Shown: positions 49,228-57,395 of the stretch, in pieces
Layout: every line of letters begins with the position of its first letter
Numbering within the stretch: position 1 is the stretch's first letter
Assembly: GCF_900155865.1 (NCBI RefSeq)
Contig: NZ_LT707006.1
Location: forward strand, 275,751 to 339,750
Reading direction: 5' to 3'
Length of the DNA stretch: 64,000 nucleotides
Source of the DNA: Bacteroides bouchesdurhonensis
GTDB lineage: Bacteria; Bacteroidota; Bacteroidia; Bacteroidales; Bacteroidaceae
Notes under the pieces: generated by a model
Seen by the model: the letters and a program-made list of their open reading frames with translations, nothing else
What the model was told of the DNA's origin: nothing
Databases searched by the model: none
Position numbers and translations under genes: made by a program

Positions 49228-50472
49228 TATTCTATCATTTTTAAAGTTTTCCAAATATAAAATTGGTAAGTATTACTCATCGGTTTCTGAGAACTTCTTC
49301 GTTGATTCCAACTACTTGACCACATATGGTATAAAAAAGAAGACATACTTTTACTATCACTTATTACATTGTTCAAAGACTTTCCATCCTTGCTAGTAAA
49401 GGCATCAAAACGATAACTTCCGATAAATTGTTTAGCGACTGAAGTTGTAGTTAAAGCATCCCATAAGGTCCAGTCGCCAGGCCATTCTGTGATCTGTCCT
49501 GGAATATCTGTAATTCCATCAACAATTCTTTGGTGTGCCTCTAAAACCGACTTATCATTCATCATAGCCATGGTATAAGGATGGTCACTTAAAAAAATAG
49601 AAAATTCAGGTCCTACGCCATTAGCAAATTCATCGAGAAAATCCCAGTCTCTTTCTTTTGAACCTAATAAAGCTCCTTTATCATTTTCTACTATATCAAA
49701 TGTGAACCCATCACTGTATAAACTTCCAACGTCAAAACCGTCAGTTAATAGTTTATCAATAATTGATTCAAACTCACCTAATACAGAACCTTTTCCACCT
49801 ATATAAGTATATCCTTCACGCTCTTCATCTTCATCCTCCTCATCATCAAACCATGTATAATACTTAGTTTTTTTGTTTTTATACCAAGCCATACCTGTAG
49901 GATCAACCCTATTAATAGGATTATTACCACAGTAATTATATGAACTGAAACCAAAATATTTCTCACTCATCGGATCCACCACATGCCACCTTCCTATCGC
50001 AGCATCATACTGTCTCGCCCCATAATCATACCAGTTCAGCCCATTCTTCTGATCCAACTCCTTACCATTATACTTGTAAGGCTGAACACTAGCTGTAGAA
50101 GTGAAAGTCCCACCAAACGGATAGTAATTGTTAGTTTCCTCCACATTGCCATCCTTATCCGCCACCACACGGGTATTCCCCTGATGATCCTTCAAATAGA
50201 AATGGAACTTCCTGTCCGGGAAACTCACATACCCCGCCTCATTGAGCAGCATCCTCAACACCCCGTTCTCATAGACCGCATTCCCGCAGTAATCCGTTGT
50301 CAAGGTAGTAGCACCCGTCTTGTGTACCGTACGAAGCTTCGTCCCGTCAGCAGCATACTCATACCGGATACTGTTACCGTCGGCAAAGGTTACCTCATCA
50401 GGCAAATTTAAAAGATTATATCCGATTTTACTAATATTCTTGTTTAAATCTTTAGTCAGATTGCCATTTTTT
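49227..50472 (-). pseudogene. Rhs module F: orphan core with unrecognised tip, cut by the mobile element
   Basis: Rhs similarity begins abruptly near 50472 with KNGNLTKDLNKNISKIGYN and continues in frame to the stop at 49227. The core is intact from there and ends GRWHVVDPMSEKYFGF. The tip (about 220 residues after DPTGMAW) has an acidic run and blocks such as GPEFSIFLSDHPYTMAM, but no catalytic signature is recognised. A start could be used at about 50405 inside the core, but export and function without the amino-terminal part are unlikely. The breakpoint marks the left edge of the adjacent element. Confidence 0.7.
49955..50470 (-). repeat. Near-identical Rhs core block, copy F
   Basis: Matches copies B and E over long identical runs up to the breakpoint near 50472. 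Confidence 0.85.
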
Positions 50473-50835
50473 CTACTAGTATTTAGAATCTCAAAACAAC
50501 CAAAAATAACCAGAAATATTCAAGCGTAAGTCTTTATCTATCAGAATATTCTAAAAATTAACACTTTTCGGCTGCTTTTTGATGCTTCCCAAATTTCCAC
50601 ATATTTTTGAGACGTATTTCTGACGTGGAGAATTTGCGGAGCTTGTTTTTTGCCACATCGTGCGGACAGTTGACAAGGGTTTACAACCGTTTACGATGAG
50701 CGACAACAACCGCCCTGATATGCAGCAATAGTAACATTGTGCAGAAAGGCGACAACGGTTGACCTCCGTTTACATCCGTTCACCATTTCAGAGATATACG
50801 ATTGAAGGAATGAACCAGTAAACGATAAAAGCAGC
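50473..50835. other. Left-end region of the element with CCGTTTAC-type repeats
   Basis: No gene is seen. CCGTTTAC occurs at 50687 and 50766 and CCGTTCAC at 50776, with an inverted CAACGG between 50750 and 50760. The repeats lie before the HTH gene and could be arm-type sites for the recombinase or operator sites for the HTH protein. Confidence 0.5.
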
Positions 50836-51777
50836 ATGAAAACAACCAGAAAATGCAATTTTTGCAGCAAGTCATTTGTAACCCGGAGCGGGGTACAGAA
50901 ATATTGCAGCGAGGCTTGTCAGGCGGAAGCCAAACGAGCTAGAACGGAACAGAAGAACAACCTCTTCAAAGCTGTCCGCCCCTTGATGGAGATACAGCAT
51001 CAGGAGTATCTCACCTTTTCCAAAGCAGCAGTACTCATGGGCTGTTCCCGACAGTACATCTATAAACTCGTAGCCCTCGGCAAACTGAAAGCCTCACGTA
51101 TCAGCAACCGCATGGCGTTTATCCGCAAGACAGACATCGAGCGGATGCTGGAGGGCAATCCCTACCACCGTGTCCTGCCCGGCAGTACTTCCACTCCGAG
51201 AAAGTCCGCTTCATCTTCCCCGCTTGCCAAAAAAGAAAAAAGGGAAAAGGAAACCTATGAAGTGCTGGACTTCTATTCTGGCGAGGAGGTGATGTCGCTC
51301 TTCAAGGTCAGGCAGTCGTGGCTCTATACCACAGCCAAGCGCAACCGCATTCCCATCTGCCGCATCGCAGGGAAAAACTATTACAGCAAGAAACACGTTG
51401 ACGAGTTCTTCGGTATGGCTATAGATACAAGCAATATCACCGATTGGCTCCTGATTGAAGAAGCGGAAGAACTGTTCGGCATGAAACCCTCCGCACTCCG
51501 GGCATACGCCTACCGCCACAAGATACCGACCAAAAGAGAATACGGGCGCACCTATTACTCCAAATCCCATCTGGACGAACTCCGCAGGACAGACCTCGTG
51601 AACGATGAACGCTACTACACCGTGGAGCAAGTCCGGCAGATTTACGGGCTTTCCTCCGCCAACATCAGCCATATCGTCAAGGTGAAGCACATCGAAAAGA
51701 TAAAAGTAGGCGTGAAAAACCTGCTTTTACGCTCCGATGTGGAGCGTGTCATGGCTGAAAGGGAGAAACAACCGTGA
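50836..51777 (+). CDS. Zinc-ribbon protein with four helix-turn-helix modules
   Basis: The 313-residue protein has an N-terminal zinc ribbon (Cys7, Cys10, Cys24, Cys28). Four excisionase-type HTH_17-like modules follow at about 58-106, 146-192, 203-249 and 259-306. Each shows the pattern of a helical start, a turn such as GCSRQYIYKL or GLSSANISHI, and a final IxRxD-type helix (KTDIERML, KKHVDEFF, KSHLDELR, RSDVERVM). The array suggests binding to several phased DNA half-sites. It lies beside the recombinase and is probably a regulator or directionality factor. No enzymatic motif is present. Confidence 0.75.
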   Translation: MKTTRKCNFCSKSFVTRSGVQKYCSEACQAEAKRARTEQKNNLFKAVRPLMEIQHQEYLTFSKAAVLMGCSRQYIYKLVALGKLKASRISNRMAFIRKTDIERMLEGNPYHRVLPGSTSTPRKSASSSPLAKKEKREKETYEVLDFYSGEEVMSLFKVRQSWLYTTAKRNRIPICRIAGKNYYSKKHVDEFFGMAIDTSNITDWLLIEEAEELFGMKPSALRAYAYRHKIPTKREYGRTYYSKSHLDELRRTDLVNDERYYTVEQVRQIYGLSSANISHIVKVKHIEKIKVGVKNLLLRSDVERVMAEREKQP

Positions 51778-51797
51778 GCAACCGACATTGCCGGAAA

Positions 51798-51856
51798 ATT
51801 ATTTCAAAATGATTGTCGTGGAGGTATTCACGGTTGTTTCACGTTGTTCCTTTGCC
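51798..51856 (+). promoter_or_regulatory. Shared leader element, copy 1 (upstream of recombinase)
   Basis: About 60 bp similar to 54206-54266, with conserved ATTATTT, TCGTGGAG, TATTCACGG and CCTTTGC. The last resembles a Bacteroides -7 box (TnnTTTG). It is followed by the recombinase ATG at 51909. The promoter role is inferred. Confidence 0.5.
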
Positions 51857-51908
51857 ACCGTAAACACGGGAACACCCCCGAAAATGTACAACTTAAAACA
51901 TCATCAAT

Positions 51909-53027
51909 ATGAGCAAATGCAAGACAGTTACCTTGCGCAAGCGCAAGATTAAGAACGGAACACAGTATTCGCTGTGTCTGGACTATTATCCCGGCTACCG
52001 TGACAACACCACCATGAAGGTGATTACACGTGAAGCTCTTGGGATTTACATCTTCGCCAAACCTGCCAACCAGCAGGAGCGTGATTTCAACGCACGCATG
52101 ATGAAAAAAGCGGAGATACTGCGTAATAGGCGTTATGAAGCCATCTTCAACGAGAACAACGGCTTCTTTGACAAAGCCAAGATGAAAGGCGATTTCCTCG
52201 CCTACTTCAAGGGGTTGGCAGACAGGAAGAATATCAAGTGGCAGCACGTCTATAAACATTTCGAGCGGTTCGTGAACGGCAAATGCACCTTTGAGGAGGT
52301 GGACGTGGATTTGTGCCGCAAGTTCATGGAATATCTGCTTAACGCCCCACAATCCATACACACCAGCCAAAAGCTGCATATCAATTCTGCGGCGGGCTAC
52401 TGGTCGGCTTTCCGTGCGGTACTTCACACCGCCTACCGGGACAGGAAGATAAAGGAGAACCCAAACGGATTCTTAGACCGCATCGAGTGCATTCCCACCA
52501 TGAGGGAACATCTGAGCCAAGAGGAACTGATACGGCTTGCCGAAACGCCTTGTGAGGAAGAGGTATTGAAAAGGGCGTTCCTTTTCGGTTGTCTGACCGG
52601 ACTAAGAAAGAGCGACATCAGGCAGCTCACTTGGCAGCAGATACAGCCGTACACCAACGGCAAGATGTTCGTGACCACCCGTATGCAGAAGACCAAACAG
52701 ATTGTACACAACCCCATCAGCGATGAAGCCTACGGACTGCTTGGGGAACGGCACGAGGGACTTATCTTTGACGGTTTCAAGGACAAGATGCTGCAAGGAC
52801 CACTCAAACGCTGGCTCTTGGCGGCAGGCATAACCAAGAAGATAACCTTTCACTGCACCCGGCATTCATTCGGAAGCCTGCACGTGGAAATGGGTACGGA
52901 CATGGCTGTCATCCAAGCCTATCTGGGACACAAGAACATTACCACCACGCAGATTTATTCCAAGATGGCGGCACAGCAGATGTGCGAGGTCGTGGACAAG
53001 ATAACCCTGAAACGCAAGGAAGCGTAA
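51909..53027 (+). CDS. Tyrosine recombinase (integrase) of the element
   Basis: The 372-residue protein has an N-terminal SAM-like DNA-binding half and a catalytic domain with all core residues: Arg233 (LTGLRKSDIRQL), His315 and Arg318 (HCTRHSF), His341 (LGHKNITTTQIY) and nucleophile Tyr350. It catalyses site-specific integration and excision. It resembles integrases of Bacteroides mobilizable transposons. A conserved leader precedes it. Confidence 0.93.
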   Translation: MSKCKTVTLRKRKIKNGTQYSLCLDYYPGYRDNTTMKVITREALGIYIFAKPANQQERDFNARMMKKAEILRNRRYEAIFNENNGFFDKAKMKGDFLAYFKGLADRKNIKWQHVYKHFERFVNGKCTFEEVDVDLCRKFMEYLLNAPQSIHTSQKLHINSAAGYWSAFRAVLHTAYRDRKIKENPNGFLDRIECIPTMREHLSQEELIRLAETPCEEEVLKRAFLFGCLTGLRKSDIRQLTWQQIQPYTNGKMFVTTRMQKTKQIVHNPISDEAYGLLGERHEGLIFDGFKDKMLQGPLKRWLLAAGITKKITFHCTRHSFGSLHVEMGTDMAVIQAYLGHKNITTTQIYSKMAAQQMCEVVDKITLKRKEA

Positions 53028-53255
53028 GGCGGTTCAAAATCCATGATATTCAGAGGGAGCGGTTATTGTTTGGAGCTTTAACCGTTCCTTTTATTTTGGT
53101 TGGTACTTAAAGTATGATAATTGAGTATGATTCCGGACATTTGGTGAAAAACATTGAAAAAGAAACCACTGACAAAGGATAATGAGTAATAATTGAAAGA
53201 AGACTATTAAATTTGCGAAAACAGTAACAAGTAACAACCGAATAAGACAAAGAAT

Positions 53256-54086
53256 ATGGAACCGTCCGTAAAAGACAAACATATCATTTTAGGATTTGTC
53301 GGCTTTGCCATCCTCCTAATATCTTCCATAGCGACACTGATTGTCGCTGAGAAATTCAACCAAGACACCTTTGTAAGGCTGATAGTCTTTGTGTGCAGCA
53401 ACCTGTTGGGGTGGCTGCTCTACTTCTCCTTCCAGACAGTCATTTTCGATACATACGAAATCTACAGAATCAAGTTCGGCAGGAAAAAGACACCTGCCGA
53501 AATCACAGAAATTCAGGAAGACCAGTCCCAAGATGCACACAAGCCTGTAATATCGGCATCAATGCCAACAGGTGGAGAAGCGACCCCGGATATAAAACCG
53601 ACAGAGATTGCCATATCCCCGGAGCTTCACGAGAAGAACCGTGCCGATTACGAGGACAGGGAGCAGCGGGAAAATGAGGAGCGCATCGCTATGGTCATGG
53701 AATACATCCATTTCATCATGCCCCGTATTGCTGACAAGGAGACCGTGAACCACATCTGTGCCGAGGTCAACAACTGGATGCGGCTCCACAGTTACAAGCC
53801 CAAGCCGATAAAAGGGCGGCTGACCAAAGATATTTCAAACATTCCGCTCCGCCATTTCGTGTGGAATATCTCCGAGCGTTTCATGTACAAGAAATACTAC
53901 ACGGGGGATAACCGTGCCCGCTTCATCAGCACCCTTTTCCCACGGGAGTTTGCCGATACGGACATAGCTACCATCAAGAACTTCAAGGTAGAGCCGTTAA
54001 AGACACTGATTCCCATTGACGAGCCTGAAAACGGCAGACTGGATTTCCATTATCCTGCGGATTATGTGCAGGAGAAGCGGATTTAA
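53256..54086 (+). CDS. Two-helix membrane protein of the element
   Basis: The 276-residue protein has two membrane helices (about 9-31 and 41-63), then a charged linker and a C-terminal helical domain (about 140-276) beginning at NEERIAMVMEYIHFIMPRI. No family is recognised with confidence. Proteins of this shape are common between the integrase and excisionase genes of Bacteroides mobilizable elements. A role in excision or host interaction is possible but unproven. It is followed by a strong inverted repeat. Confidence 0.7.
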   Translation: MEPSVKDKHIILGFVGFAILLISSIATLIVAEKFNQDTFVRLIVFVCSNLLGWLLYFSFQTVIFDTYEIYRIKFGRKKTPAEITEIQEDQSQDAHKPVISASMPTGGEATPDIKPTEIAISPELHEKNRADYEDREQRENEERIAMVMEYIHFIMPRIADKETVNHICAEVNNWMRLHSYKPKPIKGRLTKDISNIPLRHFVWNISERFMYKKYYTGDNRARFISTLFPREFADTDIATIKNFKVEPLKTLIPIDEPENGRLDFHYPADYVQEKRI

Positions 54087-54150
54087 GCCTGTTTTAGAGT
54101 AATCACGATAATAACGACAAACAGCCAAAACTCATAATCCTCTGTTATAC

Positions 54151-54211
54151 AATAATTCCCGAATAACTTTACCCGTCATTTGCGGTTGGGCATCGTTATT
54201 CGGGAATTATT
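54151..54211. terminator. 17-bp perfect inverted repeat before the excisionase gene
   Basis: AATAATTCCCGAATAAC (54151-54167) pairs perfectly with 54195-54211 across a 27-nt loop. Its right arm runs into the conserved leader element at 54206. It may terminate the upstream gene or act as a binding site. Confidence 0.65.
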
Positions 54212-54266
54212 TTGCAATGACCTTTCGTGGAGATATTCACGGCTGTATCATTCCAGTCCTTTGCGC
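54206..54266 (+). promoter_or_regulatory. Shared leader element, copy 2 (upstream of excisionase)
   Basis: Second copy of the leader at 51798-51856, with conserved CGTGGAG, TATTCACGG and TCCTTTGCG. It lies 30 bp before the excisionase ATG, so recombinase and excisionase may share a regulator. Confidence 0.5.
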
Positions 54267-54295
54267 CAAGCCTTACAAAAGAGGCGAGTACGCAA

Positions 54296-54670
54296 ATGGA
54301 AAAAACAGTGATTACATTCAACGACCTCCCGGAGATTGTGGCTCAGCTTCGGGACGAGGTGATGAGCCTTAGAAGCCTGCTTACTGAGCAGCGCAGTGTG
54401 AACAACGCAAGGGCGGTGGACACCCATGTCCCCATGTCAGTGGAAGAGGCGGCGGAATATCTGGGCATTCCCAAAGGCACGCTCTACATGAAGCTGTCGG
54501 AGGGAAGCATTCCCGCCACCAAGCCCGGCAAACGATATTGCCTTTACAGGGACGAACTGGACAAATGGCTGGAATCCTCCCGGAAGAATCCCGTACCCCT
54601 GTCCGATGAGGAACTGAGCGAATCCTTATATTCTTCCCACCGCCGCAAGCCCGCTCCGCGTAATTGGTAA
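54296..54670 (+). CDS. Excisionase-like HTH_17 protein
   Basis: The ATG at 54296 (124 residues) follows a GAGGCGAG ribosome-binding-like sequence. An upstream ATG at 54227 lies inside the conserved leader and is rejected. An N-terminal coiled coil (LPEIVAQLRDEVMSLRSLL) precedes the HTH_17 module MSVEEAAEYLGIPKGTLYMK with its wing RYCLYRDELDKWLES. Small proteins of this kind bend DNA for excision. It lies 5 bp before the ATPase gene. Confidence 0.85.
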   Translation: MEKTVITFNDLPEIVAQLRDEVMSLRSLLTEQRSVNNARAVDTHVPMSVEEAAEYLGIPKGTLYMKLSEGSIPATKPGKRYCLYRDELDKWLESSRKNPVPLSDEELSESLYSSHRRKPAPRNW

Positions 54671-54675
54671 ACGTC

Positions 54676-55824
54676 ATGGAAGAGGACAAGAATTATATCA
54701 GTCTGATACATGGCGACCTGACGAGGGCGACCCAAGTACAGCACGGGATGCCGGACAGCATCGGCGTGATGAGTATCAAGACCGCCAACCGGACGATACT
54801 CGAAGCATCGCTGCTGCCCACGCCCCGTGCGCTCTGGGACAGTTTCTGGTATGAGGGGGAACTGTCCTGCCTCTTTGCGGATTCCAATGTGGGCAAGTCC
54901 ATCCTTGCCGTGCAGATAGCCGACCGTATCGCCCGGACTGACGATGTGCTGTATCTGGACTTTGAACTCTCCGAAAAACAGTTCCAGCTACGCTATACCA
55001 GCGAGCATGGAACGCCATACATCTTTCCTGAAAGGCTGTACCGGGTATCGCTTGACTGCAATTCGTTGCTGGAAGCCGATTTCGAGGAAGCCATCATGGG
55101 AGGCATAGAACAGATGGCTCTGCAAACCGGGTGCAAAATCTTCATCGTTGACAATCTTACCTACCTGTGCTGCGCCATGGAGAAAGGCGATGCGGCAGGA
55201 CGGCTGATGATACAGCTCAACAACCTCAAAAAGAGATACGGATTGTCCGTCCTTGTTCTGGCACATACACCCAAACGCTCTTTGGACTGTCCCATCACTT
55301 CCAACGACCTTGCCGGAAGCAAACGGCTCTACAATTTCTTTGACAGCGTGTTCGCCATCGGGAAGAGTGCGCAGGACGGAGGGCTTCGCTATGTGAAGCA
55401 GCTCAAAGTCCGGTACGGGACATTCTCCCACGATGCGGACAATGTAATCATCTACGAGATTGAGAAGGTGGACGCTTTCCTGCAATTCGTGTTCAGGGGT
55501 TATTCAACGGAAAAGGAACACCTGAAGAAACTGGGTGACAACGAATCCAGCCAGAGGGATTGCCAAATCCTGCAATTGTCCCAGTCCGGCAAGTCCGTCA
55601 GGGAGATAGCCTCACAGGTGAACTGCGGCAAGTCCACCGTCAGCCGGATAATCCAGCGCAGCAAGGAGGACAGGAATGCAGCCGTCCCAAGTGTCCCGCT
55701 GTCCCAACAGACAGGAAGTGGGACAATGGGACAGGTGGGACAGCATGGGACAAGCGGGACAGTAAGAGAAACAAAGCAGGCAGAGTTGTTTACAGGATAT
55801 GGGAAAGAGGAGAATAAGGCATGA
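54676..55824 (+). CDS. RecA-fold (AAA_25-type) replication ATPase with C-terminal HTH
   Basis: The ATG at 54676 gives 382 residues; a TTG four codons earlier is less likely. Walker A is ADSNVGKS (68-75) and Walker B is the KIFIVDNL stretch. The domain matches RepA/KaiC-like helicase-type ATPases of mobilizable elements. A resolvase-type HTH follows (KSVREIASQVNCGKSTVSRI). The last 40 residues are low-complexity because they encode the GGGACA repeat cluster. It overlaps the next ORF by 4 bp (ATGA) and probably works with the primase in DNA replication of the element. Confidence 0.85.
   Translation: MEEDKNYISLIHGDLTRATQVQHGMPDSIGVMSIKTANRTILEASLLPTPRALWDSFWYEGELSCLFADSNVGKSILAVQIADRIARTDDVLYLDFELSEKQFQLRYTSEHGTPYIFPERLYRVSLDCNSLLEADFEEAIMGGIEQMALQTGCKIFIVDNLTYLCCAMEKGDAAGRLMIQLNNLKKRYGLSVLVLAHTPKRSLDCPITSNDLAGSKRLYNFFDSVFAIGKSAQDGGLRYVKQLKVRYGTFSHDADNVIIYEIEKVDAFLQFVFRGYSTEKEHLKKLGDNESSQRDCQILQLSQSGKSVREIASQVNCGKSTVSRIIQRSKEDRNAAVPSVPLSQQTGSGTMGQVGQHGTSGTVRETKQAELFTGYGKEENKA
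55683..55761. repeat. TGTCCC/GGGACA iteron-like cluster 1
   Basis: CGTCCC at 55683 and TGTCCC at 55692 and 55700 face five GGGACA at 55720, 55728, 55737, 55747 and 55756. Spacing is 8-10 bp. The opposed orientation forms a large imperfect inverted repeat within the 3-prime end of the ATPase gene. Confidence 0.75.
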
Positions 55825-56009
55825 AAAAGCAGTCTGCACATAGCTGTATAAAGGATAACCGCTTCATTTACGGTACAAGGGATGATACAGGCAGAAGCCT
55901 GATGTCCCAAGGTGTCCCGGGGTGTCCCACTGTCCCAAGTCTTATAGGGACGGGACAATGGGACAGCGGGACAACAATCGAAAAACTCAAAAACAAAGAC
56001 AAGCCATGA
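55821..56009 (+). CDS. Small ORF coupled at both ends
   Basis: The 62-codon frame overlaps the ATPase stop by ATGA at its start and the primase ATG by ATGA at its end, a strong sign of translational coupling. The sequence contains no known domain, and its middle is shaped by the second GGGACA cluster. It may be a real small protein or mainly a coupling leader for the primase. Confidence 0.5.
   Translation: MKKQSAHSCIKDNRFIYGTRDDTGRSLMSQGVPGCPTVPSLIGTGQWDSGTTIEKLKNKDKP
55903..55973. repeat. TGTCCC/GGGACA iteron-like cluster 2
   Basis: Four TGTCCC (55903, 55913, 55923, 55931) face GGGACG at 55947 and GGGACA at 55952, 55960 and 55968. It has the same opposed layout as cluster 1, about 200 bp away. 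Confidence 0.75.
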
Positions 56010-57118
56010 GCAACTATTCGTTACAGAAATATAAAGGAACGGCAACACGGCATACTTGCCCGAATTGCGGGGACAAGCGTTCTTTCACATGTTATGTGGA
56101 TGAAAGCGGTATGCTCCTGCATCCGTCTGTCGGCAGGTGCAATCATGAGAGCAGTTGCGGGTATCATTATACTCCCAAGGAGTATTTCCACGACCACCCC
56201 GAATGCCATACCGACAAGGGGTTCTCTTTTGACAGGCAAAGGTCAGAACGGAAGCCCGGACAGACATCACCAAAAGCAAGCATAGGCTACATACCGCCAA
56301 AGTATGTGGAGAGGTCGCAAAGCGTGCACAGCAACTTCTTCCGCTTCATTTCCTCGCTCCTTGATTCCTATTACGGCAGCAAGGCAAAGGAAGTGTTGAA
56401 GCGGTTGCTGGAAGAGTACCGTCTTGGAGCAACCCGTGACGGGGCTGTCATCTTCTGGCAGATAGACCGCACAAACAGGGTACGCACGGGCAAGGTGATG
56501 CAGTACAATCCAGAGGACGGACACCGTATCAAGGGAGGAGAGGTGTCGGCAGTGGACTGGATACACAGCATACTGAAAAGGCAACGGGTACTGCCGGAGG
56601 ATTGGCAACTTTCCCAATGCCTGTTCGGGGAACACCTGCTGAATGTCTATCCCGACAAGGTAGCGGTCTTGGTGGAATCCGAAAAGAGTGCCGTTATCGG
56701 CTCTGCCCTCTTTCCCGGTTATGTATGGCTGGCGACAGGCGGCAAAAGCCAGTTGAGAGAGGAAAAGCTCCGTGTGCTGAGCGGACGAACCGTGCTTCTC
56801 TTTCCCGATGCGGACGGATATTCGGAGTGGAAACAGCATGCCAGGGACATGACCTATTGCAAGGTTGTCGTGTCTGACATCATAGAGAAGAACGCCACAC
56901 CGGAACAGAAGGCAGCCCATATCGACATAGCCGACTGGATTGTCTTCCAGATACGAGAAAGTAAAATAATGTGTACAGCCAATCATCTTGTAGAGGCGGA
57001 AAAAGTCCTCCGGCGGATGATAGAGAAGAACCCCGTCCTGCAAAAGCTGATAGATGATTTCGACCTTGTACTGGTCAGTACATCCCCAATCGGCAGTGGC
57101 GATGAAAACCCTCCTTAA
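56006..57118 (+). CDS. Zinc-ribbon/Toprim primase-like protein
   Basis: The ATG at 56006 (370 residues) overlaps the previous stop by ATGA; a longer start at 55922 runs through the repeat cluster and is rejected. Cysteines 18, 21, 45 and 51 form a CHC2-like zinc ribbon. A Toprim-like segment follows, with Glu in VLVESEKSAVIG and Asp in LLFPDADGYSEW. Proteins of this type prime replication of NBU-like elements after transfer or excision. It ends 278 bp before the relaxase start, across the hairpin-rich gap. Confidence 0.8.
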   Translation: MSNYSLQKYKGTATRHTCPNCGDKRSFTCYVDESGMLLHPSVGRCNHESSCGYHYTPKEYFHDHPECHTDKGFSFDRQRSERKPGQTSPKASIGYIPPKYVERSQSVHSNFFRFISSLLDSYYGSKAKEVLKRLLEEYRLGATRDGAVIFWQIDRTNRVRTGKVMQYNPEDGHRIKGGEVSAVDWIHSILKRQRVLPEDWQLSQCLFGEHLLNVYPDKVAVLVESEKSAVIGSALFPGYVWLATGGKSQLREEKLRVLSGRTVLLFPDADGYSEWKQHARDMTYCKVVVSDIIEKNATPEQKAAHIDIADWIVFQIRESKIMCTANHLVEAEKVLRRMIEKNPVLQKLIDDFDLVLVSTSPIGSGDENPP

Positions 57119-57155
57119 TGGAGGAGAGCGGAAGCCGTAGGCTGTAGCGGACAGA

Positions 57156-57300
57156 CAAGGGCTTGCCCTTGATATAGCCCACTATAACTACACGCTCCGC
57201 TTTCGTAGTTGTGGGCTCTCCCGAGGGGCTGGGCGTTGCCCCGTCCCACTCAGGGCGTTTCACCCCTGAGAACCCCGAGCAAAGAGTGACCCTCTCTTTG
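57156..57300. other. Hairpin-rich region, candidate transfer origin
   Basis: Four inverted repeats follow each other: CAAGGGC/GCCCTTG (57156-57171), a GCCCAC...GTGGGC stem with AACTAC/GTAGTT pairing (57177-57216), CTCAGGG/CCCTGAG (57249-57270) and CAAAGAG/CTCTTTG (57280-57300). They lie directly upstream of the relaxase gene, where oriT is expected. Nicking site not identified. Confidence 0.6.
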
Positions 57301-57395
57301 CAATCTCCCTTATGGGCACAGCCTCTAAGAACCCCATAGCGGTTATGAGCGAACAGCGGCAAACAACTTTAGTTAATAACCAAATCAACATAAAA

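Noticed and set aside
36205..50472. Type VI secretion locus
   Set aside because: No Hcp, VgrG, PAAR, TssB/C or ClpV-like gene is present in the window; only Rhs tips and small partners are seen.
57312..57395. Longer amino-terminus for the relaxase
   Set aside because: The extra codons overlap the tail of the hairpin region and add no family sequence; the ATG at 57396 starts the typical MobV beginning.
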